From Amycolatopsis camponoti (GTDB lineage: Bacteria > Actinomycetota > Actinomycetes > Mycobacteriales > Pseudonocardiaceae): a stretch of 64,000 nucleotides of DNA. The position numbers and the translations under genes were made by a program. Below, in pieces: positions 25,635-34,914 of the stretch. The notes under the pieces are model-generated. The model was not told the DNA's origin and searched no databases. It saw only the letters and a list, made by a program, of their open reading frames with translations. Numbering within the stretch: the first letter of the stretch is position 1; each line of letters begins with the position of its first letter. The stretch covers positions 310,001 to 374,000 of the forward strand of contig NZ_CABVGP010000004.1 in NCBI RefSeq assembly GCF_902497555.1, in the 5' to 3' direction.

Positions 25635-26279
25635 TCAGAGCAGGCCGAGGTCCCTGGCCCGCAGGGCGGCTTGGGTGCGGTCGCGGGCGCCGAGCTTCCC
25701 CAGCAGGTTCGTCACGTGGTTCTTCACCGTGCCCTCGGCGAGGAACAGCGACGCCGCGATCTCGCGGTTGCTGCGGCCGTCCGCGAGCAGGCGCACTACT
25801 TCCCGCTCCCGCTCGGACAACGGCACCACCAGCGGCTGGGGCCGCGGCTCGGGCAGCTGCGCGAACCGCGCGACCACCTTCGCCGCCACCGACGGCTGCA
25901 GCACCGACTCGCCCCGCGCGGCCGCCAGCACCGCTTCGACCAGCCGCGCCGACGAGACGTCCTTGAGCAGGTAGCCGACGGCGCCCGCGCGCAGAGCCGC
26001 GAAGACGTCTTCGTCGTCGTCGAACGTCGTCAACGCGATGACCTGGACCGACGGGTGCTCCTGGCGCAGCCGCCGGGTCGCGCCGACGCCGTCGAGGACC
26101 GGCATGCGCAGGTCCATCAGGACGACGTCCGGTCGGAGCTCCGACGCCCGCTTCAGTGCCTCCTCGCCGTTGCCCGCCTCGCCGACGACGTCGATGTCGT
26201 CGTGGGTCGCGAGCAGGGTGGCGAGGGCTTCGCGGAACAGCGCCTGGTCGTCGACGAGCAGGACGCGGACCGGTGTCAT
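25635..26279 (-). CDS. NarL/FixJ-family response regulator
   Basis: A 214-residue two-component regulator. The receiver domain has the acidic pair D10-D11, phospho-acceptor Asp56 in VVLMDLRMP, and Lys near 106 (YLLKDV). The output domain (about 150-210) is a LuxR-type HTH: LSEREREVVRLLADGRSNREIAASLFLAEGTVKNHVTNLLGKL. Start overlaps the kinase stop by ATGA, so both are made together. Targets unknown; the adjacent membrane protein and DJ-1 genes are plausible. Confidence 0.95.
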   Translation of the reverse strand: MTPVRVLLVDDQALFREALATLLATHDDIDVVGEAGNGEEALKRASELRPDVVLMDLRMPVLDGVGATRRLRQEHPSVQVIALTTFDDDEDVFAALRAGAVGYLLKDVSSARLVEAVLAAARGESVLQPSVAAKVVARFAQLPEPRPQPLVVPLSEREREVVRLLADGRSNREIAASLFLAEGTVKNHVTNLLGKLGARDRTQAALRARDLGLL

Positions 26280-27358
26280 CCCGGGACCTCCATGCTCAGT
26301 GCGCTGCCCTCGCCGGGCGCCGAGGTGAAGTCGAGCTTGCCACCCAGCTGCCCGGCGCGTTCCCGCAGCCCCAGCAGGCCGAAGCCGGTCGACGCGCCGC
26401 CGTTCGTGCCGGCGCCGTCGTCGCGGACCACGACCCGGACCGAGGCGTCGGCGTAGTCCAGGACCAGCTCGACGCGGCCCGCGCCGGCGTGCTTGCGGAC
26501 GTTCGTCAGACCTTCCTGCGCCGTGCGGAAAAGGGCCTCCCGGTGTTCCGCCGGCAGCGGCCGCTCGGCACCGGAGACGGTCAGCTCGGCCGGGACACCG
26601 GCTTCCGAGACGAGCGCCCGCAACGCGTCCGGCAACGGCGTCGACCGCGGTTCGCGCAGCGCTTTCACCGATCGGCGGACCTCGGCGAGAGCGTTTTCGG
26701 CCTGTTCCTGCGCCTTCGCGAGGACCTCGTCGGCTTTGCCCGGGTCGGTCGGCAGCACCGCCCGCGCGGCCTTGACCTGCATCTGGACCACGGTCAGCGA
26801 GTGCCCGAGCCCGTCGTGGATGTCGCGCGCGACGCGGTTGCGCTCCTGCGCCGTCGCCAGCCGCTCGGCCTGGGTGGCGTAGTCGCGGAGTTTCGCGTGC
26901 GCCTCGGCGAGTTCGCCGCGTGAGCGCTGTTCCCGCACCAGCAGCTCGGTGATGACCGCGGCGAACAGCACCGAGACGAGCGTGCTGAGGCCTTCGCGCA
27001 GGCCCGCGCCCAGCGCCATCCCGAGGTGCACGAGCGGCACCACGGCGATGACGAGCGCGATGACCGGCAGGGGCAGCCGCAGCAGCACGCACTGGCTGAC
27101 CAGCACGACGAGGAACAGCGTCGCCCCGACGCCGGCGCTGATCGTGAAGGTCACGAAGGCCAGTGGCAGCTGGACACCGACGTACGCGGCCTTCCCCACC
27201 CAGCCGTCGCGGGTGCGCACCCAGCCGAAGCCCGCCGTGGCGACGAGAGCGAACACCGCGCCGAAAACCAGAGCGGGCACGGGCTCCCCGGACCCGAGGA
27301 CTCCGAGCACGATCGAGAGGAAGGCGCCGCAGGTCAGCACCCCGAGAGCCCGGTTCAT
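26276..27358 (-). CDS. HisKA_3-type sensor histidine kinase
   Basis: A 360-residue kinase with about five N-terminal membrane helices (to about residue 135) and almost no extracytoplasmic domain. A coiled linker leads to the dimerisation/phosphoacceptor motif ERNRVARDIHDGLGHSLTVV and an HATPase domain with EGLTNVRKHAGA (N box) and RDDGAG ... GFGLLGLRERAGQLGG (G boxes). It pairs with the NarL-type regulator it overlaps. The short loops suggest it senses membrane or cell-envelope state, as LiaS/DesK-like kinases do. Confidence 0.93.
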   Translation of the reverse strand: MNRALGVLTCGAFLSIVLGVLGSGEPVPALVFGAVFALVATAGFGWVRTRDGWVGKAAYVGVQLPLAFVTFTISAGVGATLFLVVLVSQCVLLRLPLPVIALVIAVVPLVHLGMALGAGLREGLSTLVSVLFAAVITELLVREQRSRGELAEAHAKLRDYATQAERLATAQERNRVARDIHDGLGHSLTVVQMQVKAARAVLPTDPGKADEVLAKAQEQAENALAEVRRSVKALREPRSTPLPDALRALVSEAGVPAELTVSGAERPLPAEHREALFRTAQEGLTNVRKHAGAGRVELVLDYADASVRVVVRDDGAGTNGGASTGFGLLGLRERAGQLGGKLDFTSAPGEGSALSMEVPG

Positions 27359-27473
27359 GCGGTCACTGTGGGGCGTCCGGCCCGCGCGGTCAACCACTCG
27401 CTCACGCGGCCGTCCGGGTCCGCGCCGCTTACGCTGGGAACGACGGCGAAGCCGAGACGGGAGTCCGACATCG

Positions 27474-30053
27474 ATGTCAGTCCTCTGGGGCGTGTCCTTC
27501 GACGCCACTCCGCTCTCCGGGGTCGTGGTCGAGTTCCTCAAGACGGCGCGCCGGTTCGCCGGCCACCGGGTCCACCTCGACCTCGGCTACGACATCAAGG
27601 CCGACAAGGGCGCGTTCTTCCGGCCCTACCGCGACGAAGCCGGGCTGCTGCCCGGGTGGGTCACGCTCGACCGCGTCGAAGGCGTCGACGGGATTCGCGG
27701 CTACGACCGCGAATTCGTCGATCGGGTCCTGCGCGAAGTGGTCCAGCACGGCGACGAGACGCTGCGTCCGGAGATCGACCGGATCGCCGGTGAGCTGGCC
27801 GGGAAGATCGTGGCGACCTGGGAGCGCCTCGGCGTCACGATGGTGATGGTGGAAAACGGCACCCTGCCCGAGAACCTCACCTACACCGAAGCGCTCTACC
27901 GCGCGATCGACCGCTACGGTGCCCGCCACCGCCTCGGCCGGTTCGTGTTCTGGCGCGACCACGACCTCATGTGGCAGAGCGAACCCGGCATCGCGAAGTA
28001 CGGCCGGTTCCCGTACCCCGGTGTCCCCACACCGCGGAACTCCCCGCACATCCACTACTTCGCGCTGCACGAGCAGGCTCGGGCGAAGACCCTGGAGTGG
28101 GTTCCCGGTCTGCGGAACATCGACGTCCTGCCCAACGCGTTCGCCATCGCCCCCGCGCGGGTCGACGACCGCAACGCGGGTTTCCGCCGTGACCACGGGA
28201 TTCCCGGCGACGTCCCGCTGCTCGCCCGGATCACGCGGATCATCCCGCAGAAGCGCATCGACCGGGACCTGCACCTCTTGGCCCTCCTGCCGGACGCGTG
28301 GCTGTTCGTCGCCGGCGACGTCGCCGAGGCGCCTTCGGAACACGACCGGCTCGCCGGGCTGGCGACGCGGCTCGGCGTCCGCGACCGCGTCGTGTTCGGC
28401 GGCTGGCTGACGCCGTACGACACGGCCGTGCCCGGCCGGTACTCGGTGCGCGACCTCCTCGCGCACGCGACCGTCGTGTCCTTCCTGACCTCCTACGACT
28501 ACGAGAGCTACGGCAACCCGGTCAGCGAGGCGATCGCTTCCGGGACGCCGTACGTCACCAGCGGCTACGAGCTGTACGACGTCGTCTACGGCCGCAAGGG
28601 GTTCCGGGCCCCGGTGCTGGACATCCGGGCCCGCGACCTGCCGGACGCGGCGTTCGCGCGAGAGGTTTCCGAGCTGATCACCGACGAAGGGAAACGGGCG
28701 GACGTGGTGCGGGCGAACTCCGAACTCGGGCAGGCGCACTTCGGGACGCGGGTCGTCGACGACCTCGTCGACCGGCTCTACCCGCCACCGATGGGCGCCG
28801 GCACGCGGCTCTCCGTCGTGCTGCCGGTGTACAACGAGGCCGCGAACCTGCCGGAGGTCCTGCGCACGCTGCACGACCAGCGCGACGGCGACGCGCCCCT
28901 GGACAAGGGCCGGTACGAGGTCGTGCTCGTCGACAACAACTCGACCGACGACACCGTGGCCGTCGCGCGCGCCTTCGCGGCGTCCCACCCCGACCTGGCG
29001 CTGCACGTGATCGGCGAAGCCGAGCAGGGCGTCTCGTGCGCGCGGCGGGCGGGCATGGACTTCGCCGCGGCGCGCAGCCGGAACCGGCCGGACACCGATC
29101 CGGGGGAGCGGTTCTACCTCGTGTCGGCCGACGCCGACTGCCGCGTCGATCCGCACTGGCTGAGCGAACTGTGCACCGCGATGGAGGAGAGCAAAGCCGC
29201 GATCGGCGTCTGCGACTACTACTACGACGCTTCGCACTTCACCGGACGGCCGCGGTTGTGGGACGCGATCCAGCGGACACTGCGCTGCCGCGCCGTCACG
29301 TTCTCGCTGTTCGGCGGTTTCCCCGACGGCAAGGGGTTCGCCGTCGAGCGTGACGCCTACGAGCGCGCCGGCGGCATCGAGATCTTCTACCAGCTGCAGG
29401 ACGGGAAGTTCGTCAGCCACCTGTCCGACGACTGGGACTTCGGGATCAAGGTCGCCAGCGGCGGCGACGCCATCACGTACGCGCCCCGCTCGCGCGTCGA
29501 GATCAACCCGCGCCGCGTCGACCACGCCATCGACGAGGTCATCGCCGGCCGGGCCTACGGATCCGACGGCATCATCGTCATGCGCGACATCCGGCCTTCG
29601 GTGCCCGCCGCCGCCTCGGATCTGACCGAAGCCGAAGCGCGGCAGGCGTGGGAGTTCTCGATCAAGGACTTCACGCCGAAGAACACGATCCTGCCGGTGC
29701 TGCTCACGCCCACGCTCCTCGAAGACGACGCCGTCACAGCGTTCTTCGGTGCCGATCTGGCGTCCCGGCTCGCGCGGCGGATCGCCGAGATCCGCGACGA
29801 GATGCGCGTCGTCGACTTCACGCCGATCCACGCGTACAAGACGCCGTCGTACCGGCTGTACTTCGAGTTCGCCGACGAGCTGTTCGCCTGCCTGCGGCGG
29901 CACGTCGGCGACGACATCGGTTTCCCGCCGCCACTGCCGCCGTGCCTGGCGGAGATCCCGGCGGAGCGCTTCGCGGAGTTCGTCCGCTACTACTGCGAAG
30001 ACCGGGAATCCGGAGAGGCCCACAACTACTTCGGCAACGGAGGGGTGTTCTGA
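27474..30053 (+). CDS. bifunctional glycosyltransferase (GT4 + GT2 fusion)
   Basis: An 859-residue cytosolic protein with two glycosyltransferase domains. Residues 1-445 are GT-B/GT4-like, with VSFDATPLSGVVVEF, RITRIIPQKRID and SYDYESYGNPVSEAIASGTPYVTSGYELYD (the ExxxGxPxxxA nucleotide-sugar motif). From residue about 448 a GT2 domain begins (TRLSVVLPVYNEAANLPEVLRTLHDQ; VLVDNNSTDDT; VSADADCRVD with the metal-binding DxD; then a DDWDFGIK acceptor-site motif). A C-terminal 150 residues match nothing I recognise. It is coupled to the radical SAM gene by TGATG. Product unknown. Confidence 0.85.
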   Translation: MSVLWGVSFDATPLSGVVVEFLKTARRFAGHRVHLDLGYDIKADKGAFFRPYRDEAGLLPGWVTLDRVEGVDGIRGYDREFVDRVLREVVQHGDETLRPEIDRIAGELAGKIVATWERLGVTMVMVENGTLPENLTYTEALYRAIDRYGARHRLGRFVFWRDHDLMWQSEPGIAKYGRFPYPGVPTPRNSPHIHYFALHEQARAKTLEWVPGLRNIDVLPNAFAIAPARVDDRNAGFRRDHGIPGDVPLLARITRIIPQKRIDRDLHLLALLPDAWLFVAGDVAEAPSEHDRLAGLATRLGVRDRVVFGGWLTPYDTAVPGRYSVRDLLAHATVVSFLTSYDYESYGNPVSEAIASGTPYVTSGYELYDVVYGRKGFRAPVLDIRARDLPDAAFAREVSELITDEGKRADVVRANSELGQAHFGTRVVDDLVDRLYPPPMGAGTRLSVVLPVYNEAANLPEVLRTLHDQRDGDAPLDKGRYEVVLVDNNSTDDTVAVARAFAASHPDLALHVIGEAEQGVSCARRAGMDFAAARSRNRPDTDPGERFYLVSADADCRVDPHWLSELCTAMEESKAAIGVCDYYYDASHFTGRPRLWDAIQRTLRCRAVTFSLFGGFPDGKGFAVERDAYERAGGIEIFYQLQDGKFVSHLSDDWDFGIKVASGGDAITYAPRSRVEINPRRVDHAIDEVIAGRAYGSDGIIVMRDIRPSVPAAASDLTEAEARQAWEFSIKDFTPKNTILPVLLTPTLLEDDAVTAFFGADLASRLARRIAEIRDEMRVVDFTPIHAYKTPSYRLYFEFADELFACLRRHVGDDIGFPPPLPPCLAEIPAERFAEFVRYYCEDRESGEAHNYFGNGGVF

Positions 30054-31501
30054 TGACCCTCGCCTACGAAGAGGCGATCGGCTCGCTGCACACGCTCGAC
30101 CCGGCGTGGCCGCGGCCCGCGGTGCTCGACGTCCTCGAGGCGCCGGAAAACCGGCACCTGCTCGACTTCGTGCAGGAGGACCCGTTCGGGGCGCACGTGT
30201 TCCCGGGCAACGTCCCCGGCTCGCCGTCGGACTTCCTGCGTGATCTCGACGCGCAGCTGGCCGCTTCGCGCCCCATCCACCTCTGGTCCTACATCCCGAC
30301 CTGCGCGTACCGCTGCCGCTTCTGCCAGTACCCGGTGGTGCTGGTCAAGGGGAAACCCGAAGTGGCGTACGAGAAAGCGAAGCACTGGGTCGACCTCAAC
30401 ATCGCCGAAGCCCGGCTGTGGCTGGACGCCGTGCCGCACCTGGCCGGGGTCGAGGTGGGGGAGTTCAACGTCTTCGGCGGCACGCCGTCGCTGCTGCCGG
30501 AGCCGGAGATCCGGCGCCTGCTGGAGTTCTACCGCTCGGAGTTCGGGTTCACCGCGGACACGACGATCCGGTTCGAGGGCGACCCCAGCACGTTCACCCC
30601 GGCCAAGCTCGAGCTGCTGCGGGAGCTGGGCTGCACCAAGCTGTCCAGCGGCGTCCAGTCGTTCGACGACCACGTGCTGGAGCTGTGCGGCCGCGAGCAC
30701 AGTGCGGAAATGTGCGTCGACTTCGTCCGCAACGCGGCGTCGATGGGGTTCGAGTGGGTCAGCATCGACCTGATGTACGGGCTGCTCGACCAGACCCTGG
30801 ACAGCGTCCGCCGCGACCTCGACGTCGTGCTGGAGAACGAAGTCACGGCGGTGGTCTGCACGAAGCTGCACCTGGCGTCCTACAGCGACACCCGCACCGG
30901 CGTCACCGGCGAAAAGCCGGCGGCCTGGCAGCTTCCCGCGTACCGGGACAAGCTCGTGCGCGACGGCCACCGCTGGCCCACCCTCGGCGAGCAGTACCAG
31001 ATGCGGGAGCTGCTCACCGACGGCCTGCGCGCCGAGGGCTACACCGAGCACCCGACGATGTACTTCGCGCGCGCCGGCCTCGGGCCCGAGAAGTGGAAGG
31101 CCATCATGGTCGACCAGGACAAGCAGGAAGCCGAGGTCGCGATCGGACTGGGCGGTTCGTCGAGCTGCCGCGCGTCCGAGGCGATCACCGACGTGAATTC
31201 GAAGCGGTACATCGAAACCGTGTCGGACGGCCGGATCCCGCTGGGCTCGGCCACGCGCTTCACGCCCGAGGCGCAGGAGGCGCGGGCGGTGAAGATGGCG
31301 CTGACGACGTTGCAGCCACTGCGGGATTCCCTGCACGCGTCGCGGTTCCCGGGGCGTTCGCTCTTCGCGGAACCGTGGCTGGGGAAGTTCCGGTCGCTGG
31401 CCGGGCGCGGGCTCGTCGAGCTGCGGCCGGTCGACGGCGTCGTCGAGCTCACCCGGGCGGGGGAGGTACTGGTCGAGGCGATCATCACCACCGAGCTATA
31501 G
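30053..31501 (+). CDS. radical SAM protein, HemN/HemW-like
   Basis: A 482-residue protein with the radical SAM cluster motif CAYRCRFC (CxxxCxxC, about residues 83-90) and the HemN-like elements EFNVFGGTPSLL, TTIRFEGDPSTFTPAKLELLRELGCTKLSSGVQSFDDHVLELCGR and SIDLMYGLLDQTLDSVRRDL. That places it near coproporphyrinogen-dehydrogenase-like enzymes, but the C-terminal region differs and no heme genes are nearby. Its ATG overlaps the glycosyltransferase stop, with GGAGGGG upstream, so the two proteins are made at similar levels and likely act on one pathway. Confidence 0.85.
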   Translation: MTLAYEEAIGSLHTLDPAWPRPAVLDVLEAPENRHLLDFVQEDPFGAHVFPGNVPGSPSDFLRDLDAQLAASRPIHLWSYIPTCAYRCRFCQYPVVLVKGKPEVAYEKAKHWVDLNIAEARLWLDAVPHLAGVEVGEFNVFGGTPSLLPEPEIRRLLEFYRSEFGFTADTTIRFEGDPSTFTPAKLELLRELGCTKLSSGVQSFDDHVLELCGREHSAEMCVDFVRNAASMGFEWVSIDLMYGLLDQTLDSVRRDLDVVLENEVTAVVCTKLHLASYSDTRTGVTGEKPAAWQLPAYRDKLVRDGHRWPTLGEQYQMRELLTDGLRAEGYTEHPTMYFARAGLGPEKWKAIMVDQDKQEAEVAIGLGGSSSCRASEAITDVNSKRYIETVSDGRIPLGSATRFTPEAQEARAVKMALTTLQPLRDSLHASRFPGRSLFAEPWLGKFRSLAGRGLVELRPVDGVVELTRAGEVLVEAIITTEL

Positions 31502-31592
31502 ATCACCACATCGAGTGACCTATCGCTCGCGGGGAGCGACAAGGCCAGGCAGCATGGGCTTCGGACGTGCCCGTACCGAGATCGGAGCCCTG

Positions 31593-32441
31593 ATGAGCCG
31601 AACCGTTGCCGGACACGACGAACAGCGGTGGCGGCCTCGGCTCGCCGCAGCGGGTGCCTTGGCCGCGCTCGCTTCGGTGGTCGTCGCCGTCCCCGCTGGA
31701 GCCACCGAAGCCGCGCCGGACTACTCCCTCGCCGGCACGAACTTCGCGGGCACGCAGATCGCGGCGCACGAAGGCGTCGTGCCGGGCTCGGCCCGAGCCG
31801 ACACGACCGACCAGACGCTCGGCCACGACGTGAGCGGTCACCAGGGCCCGGTCGATTGGGGTGCCGCGGCGGCCGGCGGCGCGAAGTTCACCTACGTCAA
31901 GGCGACCGAAGGCACCGGGTTCGTCAACCCCCAGTACGGCCAGCAGTACGACGGCGCGCACGCGGCGGGCCTGATCCGCGGCGCGTACCACTTCGGCCGC
32001 CCCGACGTCTCGGGCGGCGCGGAGCAGGCGGAGTACTTCATCGCCCACGGCGGCGGCTGGCGGTCCGACGGCAAGACGCTCCCGGGCGCGCTGGACATCG
32101 AATACAACCCCTACGGCGACGTCTGCTACGGCAAGAACCCGGCCGACATGACGGCGTGGATCACCGACTTCACCCGCACCTACCTGGCGAAGGTCAAGCG
32201 CAGCGCGCTGATCTACACCAGCACGGCGTGGTGGAAGCAGTGCACCGGCAACGCGTCCGGGTTCGGGAACACGAACCCGCTGTGGCTCGCGCGGTACGGC
32301 CCGGAGGTCGGCGAGCTCCCGGCGGGCTGGGACAAGCAGAGCATCTGGCAGTTCGCGCGCGGCGGCGGCCTCCCGGGCGACCAGAACTACTACAACGGCC
32401 CGTTCGGCCGGGTGGTGGCGCTGGCCGGCGGCGCGGCTTAG
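31593..32441 (+). CDS. secreted GH25 muramidase (lysozyme)
   Basis: A 282-residue precursor; ATG 31593 has GGAG seven bases upstream. A signal peptide (LAAAGALAALASVVVAVPAGATEA) is followed by the GH25 barrel: GHDVSGHQGPVDWG (catalytic-face Asp), YVKATEGTGFVNPQY, GAYHFGRPD, and ALDIEYNPYG bearing the Asp-x-Glu pair, then SALIYTSTAWW and IWQFARGGG. It would cut the glycan strand of peptidoglycan. No cell-wall-binding module is present. It ends convergent with, and overlapping by four bases, the next gene. Confidence 0.92.
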   Translation: MSRTVAGHDEQRWRPRLAAAGALAALASVVVAVPAGATEAAPDYSLAGTNFAGTQIAAHEGVVPGSARADTTDQTLGHDVSGHQGPVDWGAAAAGGAKFTYVKATEGTGFVNPQYGQQYDGAHAAGLIRGAYHFGRPDVSGGAEQAEYFIAHGGGWRSDGKTLPGALDIEYNPYGDVCYGKNPADMTAWITDFTRTYLAKVKRSALIYTSTAWWKQCTGNASGFGNTNPLWLARYGPEVGELPAGWDKQSIWQFARGGGLPGDQNYYNGPFGRVVALAGGAA

Positions 32442-32713
32442 CGCTCCCAGCGGCCCGTCAGGTCCGGCCACGGCGGCCGCCTCAGCACGGCGAGCGTACC
32501 GAGGGTCGCGGCGACCAGCCCGGTGCCCACGGCCAGCAGGGCCACGCGCGTCGCGTCGACCGCCGGTTCGAACTTGGCCTGGCCTTCGCGGATGGCGAAC
32601 ACCCCCGGCGGGTTGGTCACGGTGATGACCGTCGTGCCGTCGGGCGTCTCGTACGGTTCACCGAACAGCCGTGGGGTGCTCTCGGCTCGTCGGGGCAGGC
32701 CTCGCAGCGTCAT
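32438..32713 (-). CDS. small single-span membrane protein, unknown
   Basis: A 91-residue protein: an N-terminal soluble part with TPRLFGEPYETPDGTTVITVTNPPGVFAIREGQAKFEP, then one hydrophobic helix (VALLAVGTGLVAATLGTLAVL) and a short basic tail. The soluble part may face outside or inside; there is no signal peptide. No family is recognised. It overlaps the GH25 stop tail-to-tail by four bases. Confidence 0.55.
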   Translation of the reverse strand: MTLRGLPRRAESTPRLFGEPYETPDGTTVITVTNPPGVFAIREGQAKFEPAVDATRVALLAVGTGLVAATLGTLAVLRRPPWPDLTGRWER

Positions 32714-32802
32714 GACACCTCATCGAACCCGCAAACCCGGCGGCTGACAAGATCGGACAAGCTGCTTGCCGCTTCGATGATCGGCTCCCTACCATCGATC
32801 GG

Positions 32803-34047
32803 ATGCGAGCAGTCCATCGGATCGCTGTACTGGCCACGATTTCCGCGGTGGTCGTCGCCTCGGCGCCGGGTGCGGACGGCGCGGGACACGCCTGGTTCAC
32901 GTCGTGGGCGCAGTCGCAGGACGGGCACGCGGACGCACCCGTCGCCGGCCGTTCGCTGCGGATGATCACGCACCTGAGCCAAGGCGGCGACGCCGTGCGC
33001 GTCCGGCTCCAGAACACGTTCGGCACCGGCCCGCTGACCATCGACCACGCCACCGTCGCGCCGAGCACGAGCGGCGCCGAGGTTGCCGGGGTGCGCGACC
33101 TGACCTTCGTCGGCTCGTCCGCCGTCACGATCCCGGTCGGCGCGGACGTCTGGAGCGACGAAACCCGGCTCGTGACGCGCCCGGACACGAACCTCGCGGT
33201 CAGCATGTTCGTCGCGGGCACGGTCACGCCCGGCCGCCACGGCGCGGCCCTGCGGGACAACTACCTCACCGCACCGGGCTCGGGCGACCACACGGCCGAC
33301 GCTTCCGGCAGCGCTTTCACCTCCACGGTCGGCTCGACGTACGTCGTGAGCGCGGTCGACGTGCACAATCCCGCCTTGCACGGAACAGTCGTCCCGTTCG
33401 GCAGCTCGGTCGTCGACGGAATCGGCAGCACCAACTGCGGCCCGGGCTGCACGCAGCTCGGCGCGGACCGGCGCTGGACGGACGACCTGGCCCGCCGGAT
33501 CGTCGCGGAGGCGCCCGCTTCGGCCCAGCTGGCGGTGGCGAACGCCGGCGTCTCGGGCACGACGAGCGCGCCGACGTGCCCGGGGATGCCGCCGTCGGTG
33601 GCGGGCCTGGACGCCGGGAGCCGCCTCGACCGCGACGTCCTGGCGCTGCACGGCGTCACGTCGGTCATCTACTACTACGGCACCAACGACCTCGCCTACG
33701 GCTGCGACGGCGCGACGATCCTGGCCAGCTACCGCGCCGTGTTCCAGCGGCTGCGCGCGGCCGGGATCGCCGTCTACGTCACGCCGAGCACGCCGCGGCC
33801 CGGCTACGACGACGCCGCGAACCTCGCCCGGCACGACATCGGCCTGTTCGTCTCCCGCTGGTCCTCGTGCGGCGGCACGTGTTCCGGCGTGGTGAACTTC
33901 GACGAGGTGCTGAAGGATCCCTTGAAGCCGAACAGCATCCTCCCGGCTTACGACAACGGCGACGGCATCCACGCGAACGCGGCGGGCCAGCGGGCGCTGG
34001 CGGACTTCATCTCCCTGCCGATGCTGGCCGGGTCCGCGCGCCGATGA
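32803..34047 (+). CDS. secreted SGNH/GDSL-family hydrolase
   Basis: A 414-residue secreted esterase/lipase-like protein with a signal peptide (IAVLATISAVVVASAPGADGAG). An N-terminal beta domain (about 30-185) precedes the SGNH core: VPFGSSVVDGIGS holds the catalytic serine (block I), NAGVSGT (block II), YYYGTNDL (block III) and DGIHANAAGQ (block V, catalytic Asp and His). The arrangement resembles actinomycete secreted lipases acting on lipids or acetylated sugars; the substrate cannot be fixed. Confidence 0.9.
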   Translation: MRAVHRIAVLATISAVVVASAPGADGAGHAWFTSWAQSQDGHADAPVAGRSLRMITHLSQGGDAVRVRLQNTFGTGPLTIDHATVAPSTSGAEVAGVRDLTFVGSSAVTIPVGADVWSDETRLVTRPDTNLAVSMFVAGTVTPGRHGAALRDNYLTAPGSGDHTADASGSAFTSTVGSTYVVSAVDVHNPALHGTVVPFGSSVVDGIGSTNCGPGCTQLGADRRWTDDLARRIVAEAPASAQLAVANAGVSGTTSAPTCPGMPPSVAGLDAGSRLDRDVLALHGVTSVIYYYGTNDLAYGCDGATILASYRAVFQRLRAAGIAVYVTPSTPRPGYDDAANLARHDIGLFVSRWSSCGGTCSGVVNFDEVLKDPLKPNSILPAYDNGDGIHANAAGQRALADFISLPMLAGSARR

Positions 34048-34138
34048 CCCGATCCGGGACGGTTCTTCACACGATGGCGTGACCGCGCGAGTCGGAACGG
34101 CCGGACTGTGCGCACGGTTCACCACAGTACGTCCGGTG

Positions 34139-34528
34139 ATGAACAACTCGATGGACGACGCCGGGTGCTGCCTGCTGTCCGTGGCCTGGAACGTCGCCCC
34201 GCTGACCGAAGGGCGGCCGGACTCCCGGCGCGGCGACCTCCGGCGCAGGGTCGTGGCGGTGTGCCGCACCGCCGGGCACGGCGCCCGCGACTGGGCCACG
34301 CGGAACGGGACCGGCACCGAGGCCGAGTACCGGCCGTTCCTGCAGCTCGCCGACGTCGCCTACGAGATCGCCACGTTGCTGCAGCTGGTCGAGGACTTCC
34401 TGGTGCCGGACCTGGAGCGCGAGCACCGCCGCTGGGCCGAGATCGAGGAACTGGCTTCGCGGATGACGGAGCTCGCCGACTGGACGTCGGGATTCTTGAG
34501 CTTGTCAGGTTCCGCCTTACGCGCGTAA
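34139..34528 (+). CDS. hypothetical protein, acidic C-terminal helix
   Basis: A 129-residue protein with no family I recognise. The N-terminus MNNSMDDAGCCLLSV was taken at ATG 34139; the frame is open 60 bases further up with a GTG, so the start is uncertain. The second half (EYRPFLQLADVAYEIATLLQLVEDFLVPDLEREHRRWAEIEEL) should form a long amphipathic helix or coiled coil. Its stop lies inside a 44-bp concentric dyad preceding the next gene, 26 bases upstream of that start. Confidence 0.5.
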   Translation: MNNSMDDAGCCLLSVAWNVAPLTEGRPDSRRGDLRRRVVAVCRTAGHGARDWATRNGTGTEAEYRPFLQLADVAYEIATLLQLVEDFLVPDLEREHRRWAEIEELASRMTELADWTSGFLSLSGSALRA

Positions 34529-34544
34529 GGTCCACCCTGACAAG
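34501..34544. promoter_or_regulatory. 44-bp concentric inverted repeat (operator or RNA switch)
   Basis: A perfect 16-bp palindrome, CCTTACGCGCGTAAGG (34515-34530), is nested inside a second perfect inverted repeat, CTTGTCAGG (34501-34509) and CCTGACAAG (34536-34544), sharing the same centre. The right outer arm runs into the AAGGGAGG ribosome site of the zinc-finger gene starting at 34555. Confidence 0.6.
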
Positions 34545-34554
34545 GGAGGTTTCG

Positions 34555-34914
34555 ATGGCGGCTGCTGTCATCGCACGGTGTTCGTTCTGCGCGAAGCCGA
34601 ACACGGAGGTGGACACGCTCGTCGGCGGTCCGGGGGTGTTCATCTGCGACGGCTGTGTCCAGCTGTGCGTTTCGGTGATCGACGGCAAGCCGTCGGACGC
34701 GCCGCTGATCGCGCCCTGGGAGCACGACCTGCCGCTCGAGCAGGTGCTGCAGAACCTCGGCCCGGTCGCGGCGGCGACCACGCAGGTGCAGCAGAACCTG
34801 GCCGCGTGGGTCGGCAAGGCGCGCGAGCTGGGCGGCACGTGGGCGCAGATCGGCGACGCGCTGGGGATGACCCGTCAGTCGGCCTGGGAGCGCTTCGGTC
34901 CGGCTACGGCTTGA
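34555..34914 (+). CDS. C4 zinc-finger protein with HTH-like C-terminus
   Basis: A 119-residue protein. Residues 8-40 hold a ClpX-type zinc finger (CSFCAKPNTEVDTLVGGPGVFICDGCVQLC, a CxxC...CxxC arrangement). Residues 75-115 end in LGGTWAQIGDALGMTRQSAWERFG, a helix-turn-helix-like motif common in actinomycete small proteins. The combination suggests a DNA-binding regulator; the concentric dyad directly upstream could be its own operator. AAGGGAGG lies six bases before the ATG. The 3' end overlaps the methyltransferase gene by 11 bases. Confidence 0.75.
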   Translation: MAAAVIARCSFCAKPNTEVDTLVGGPGVFICDGCVQLCVSVIDGKPSDAPLIAPWEHDLPLEQVLQNLGPVAAATTQVQQNLAAWVGKARELGGTWAQIGDALGMTRQSAWERFGPATA

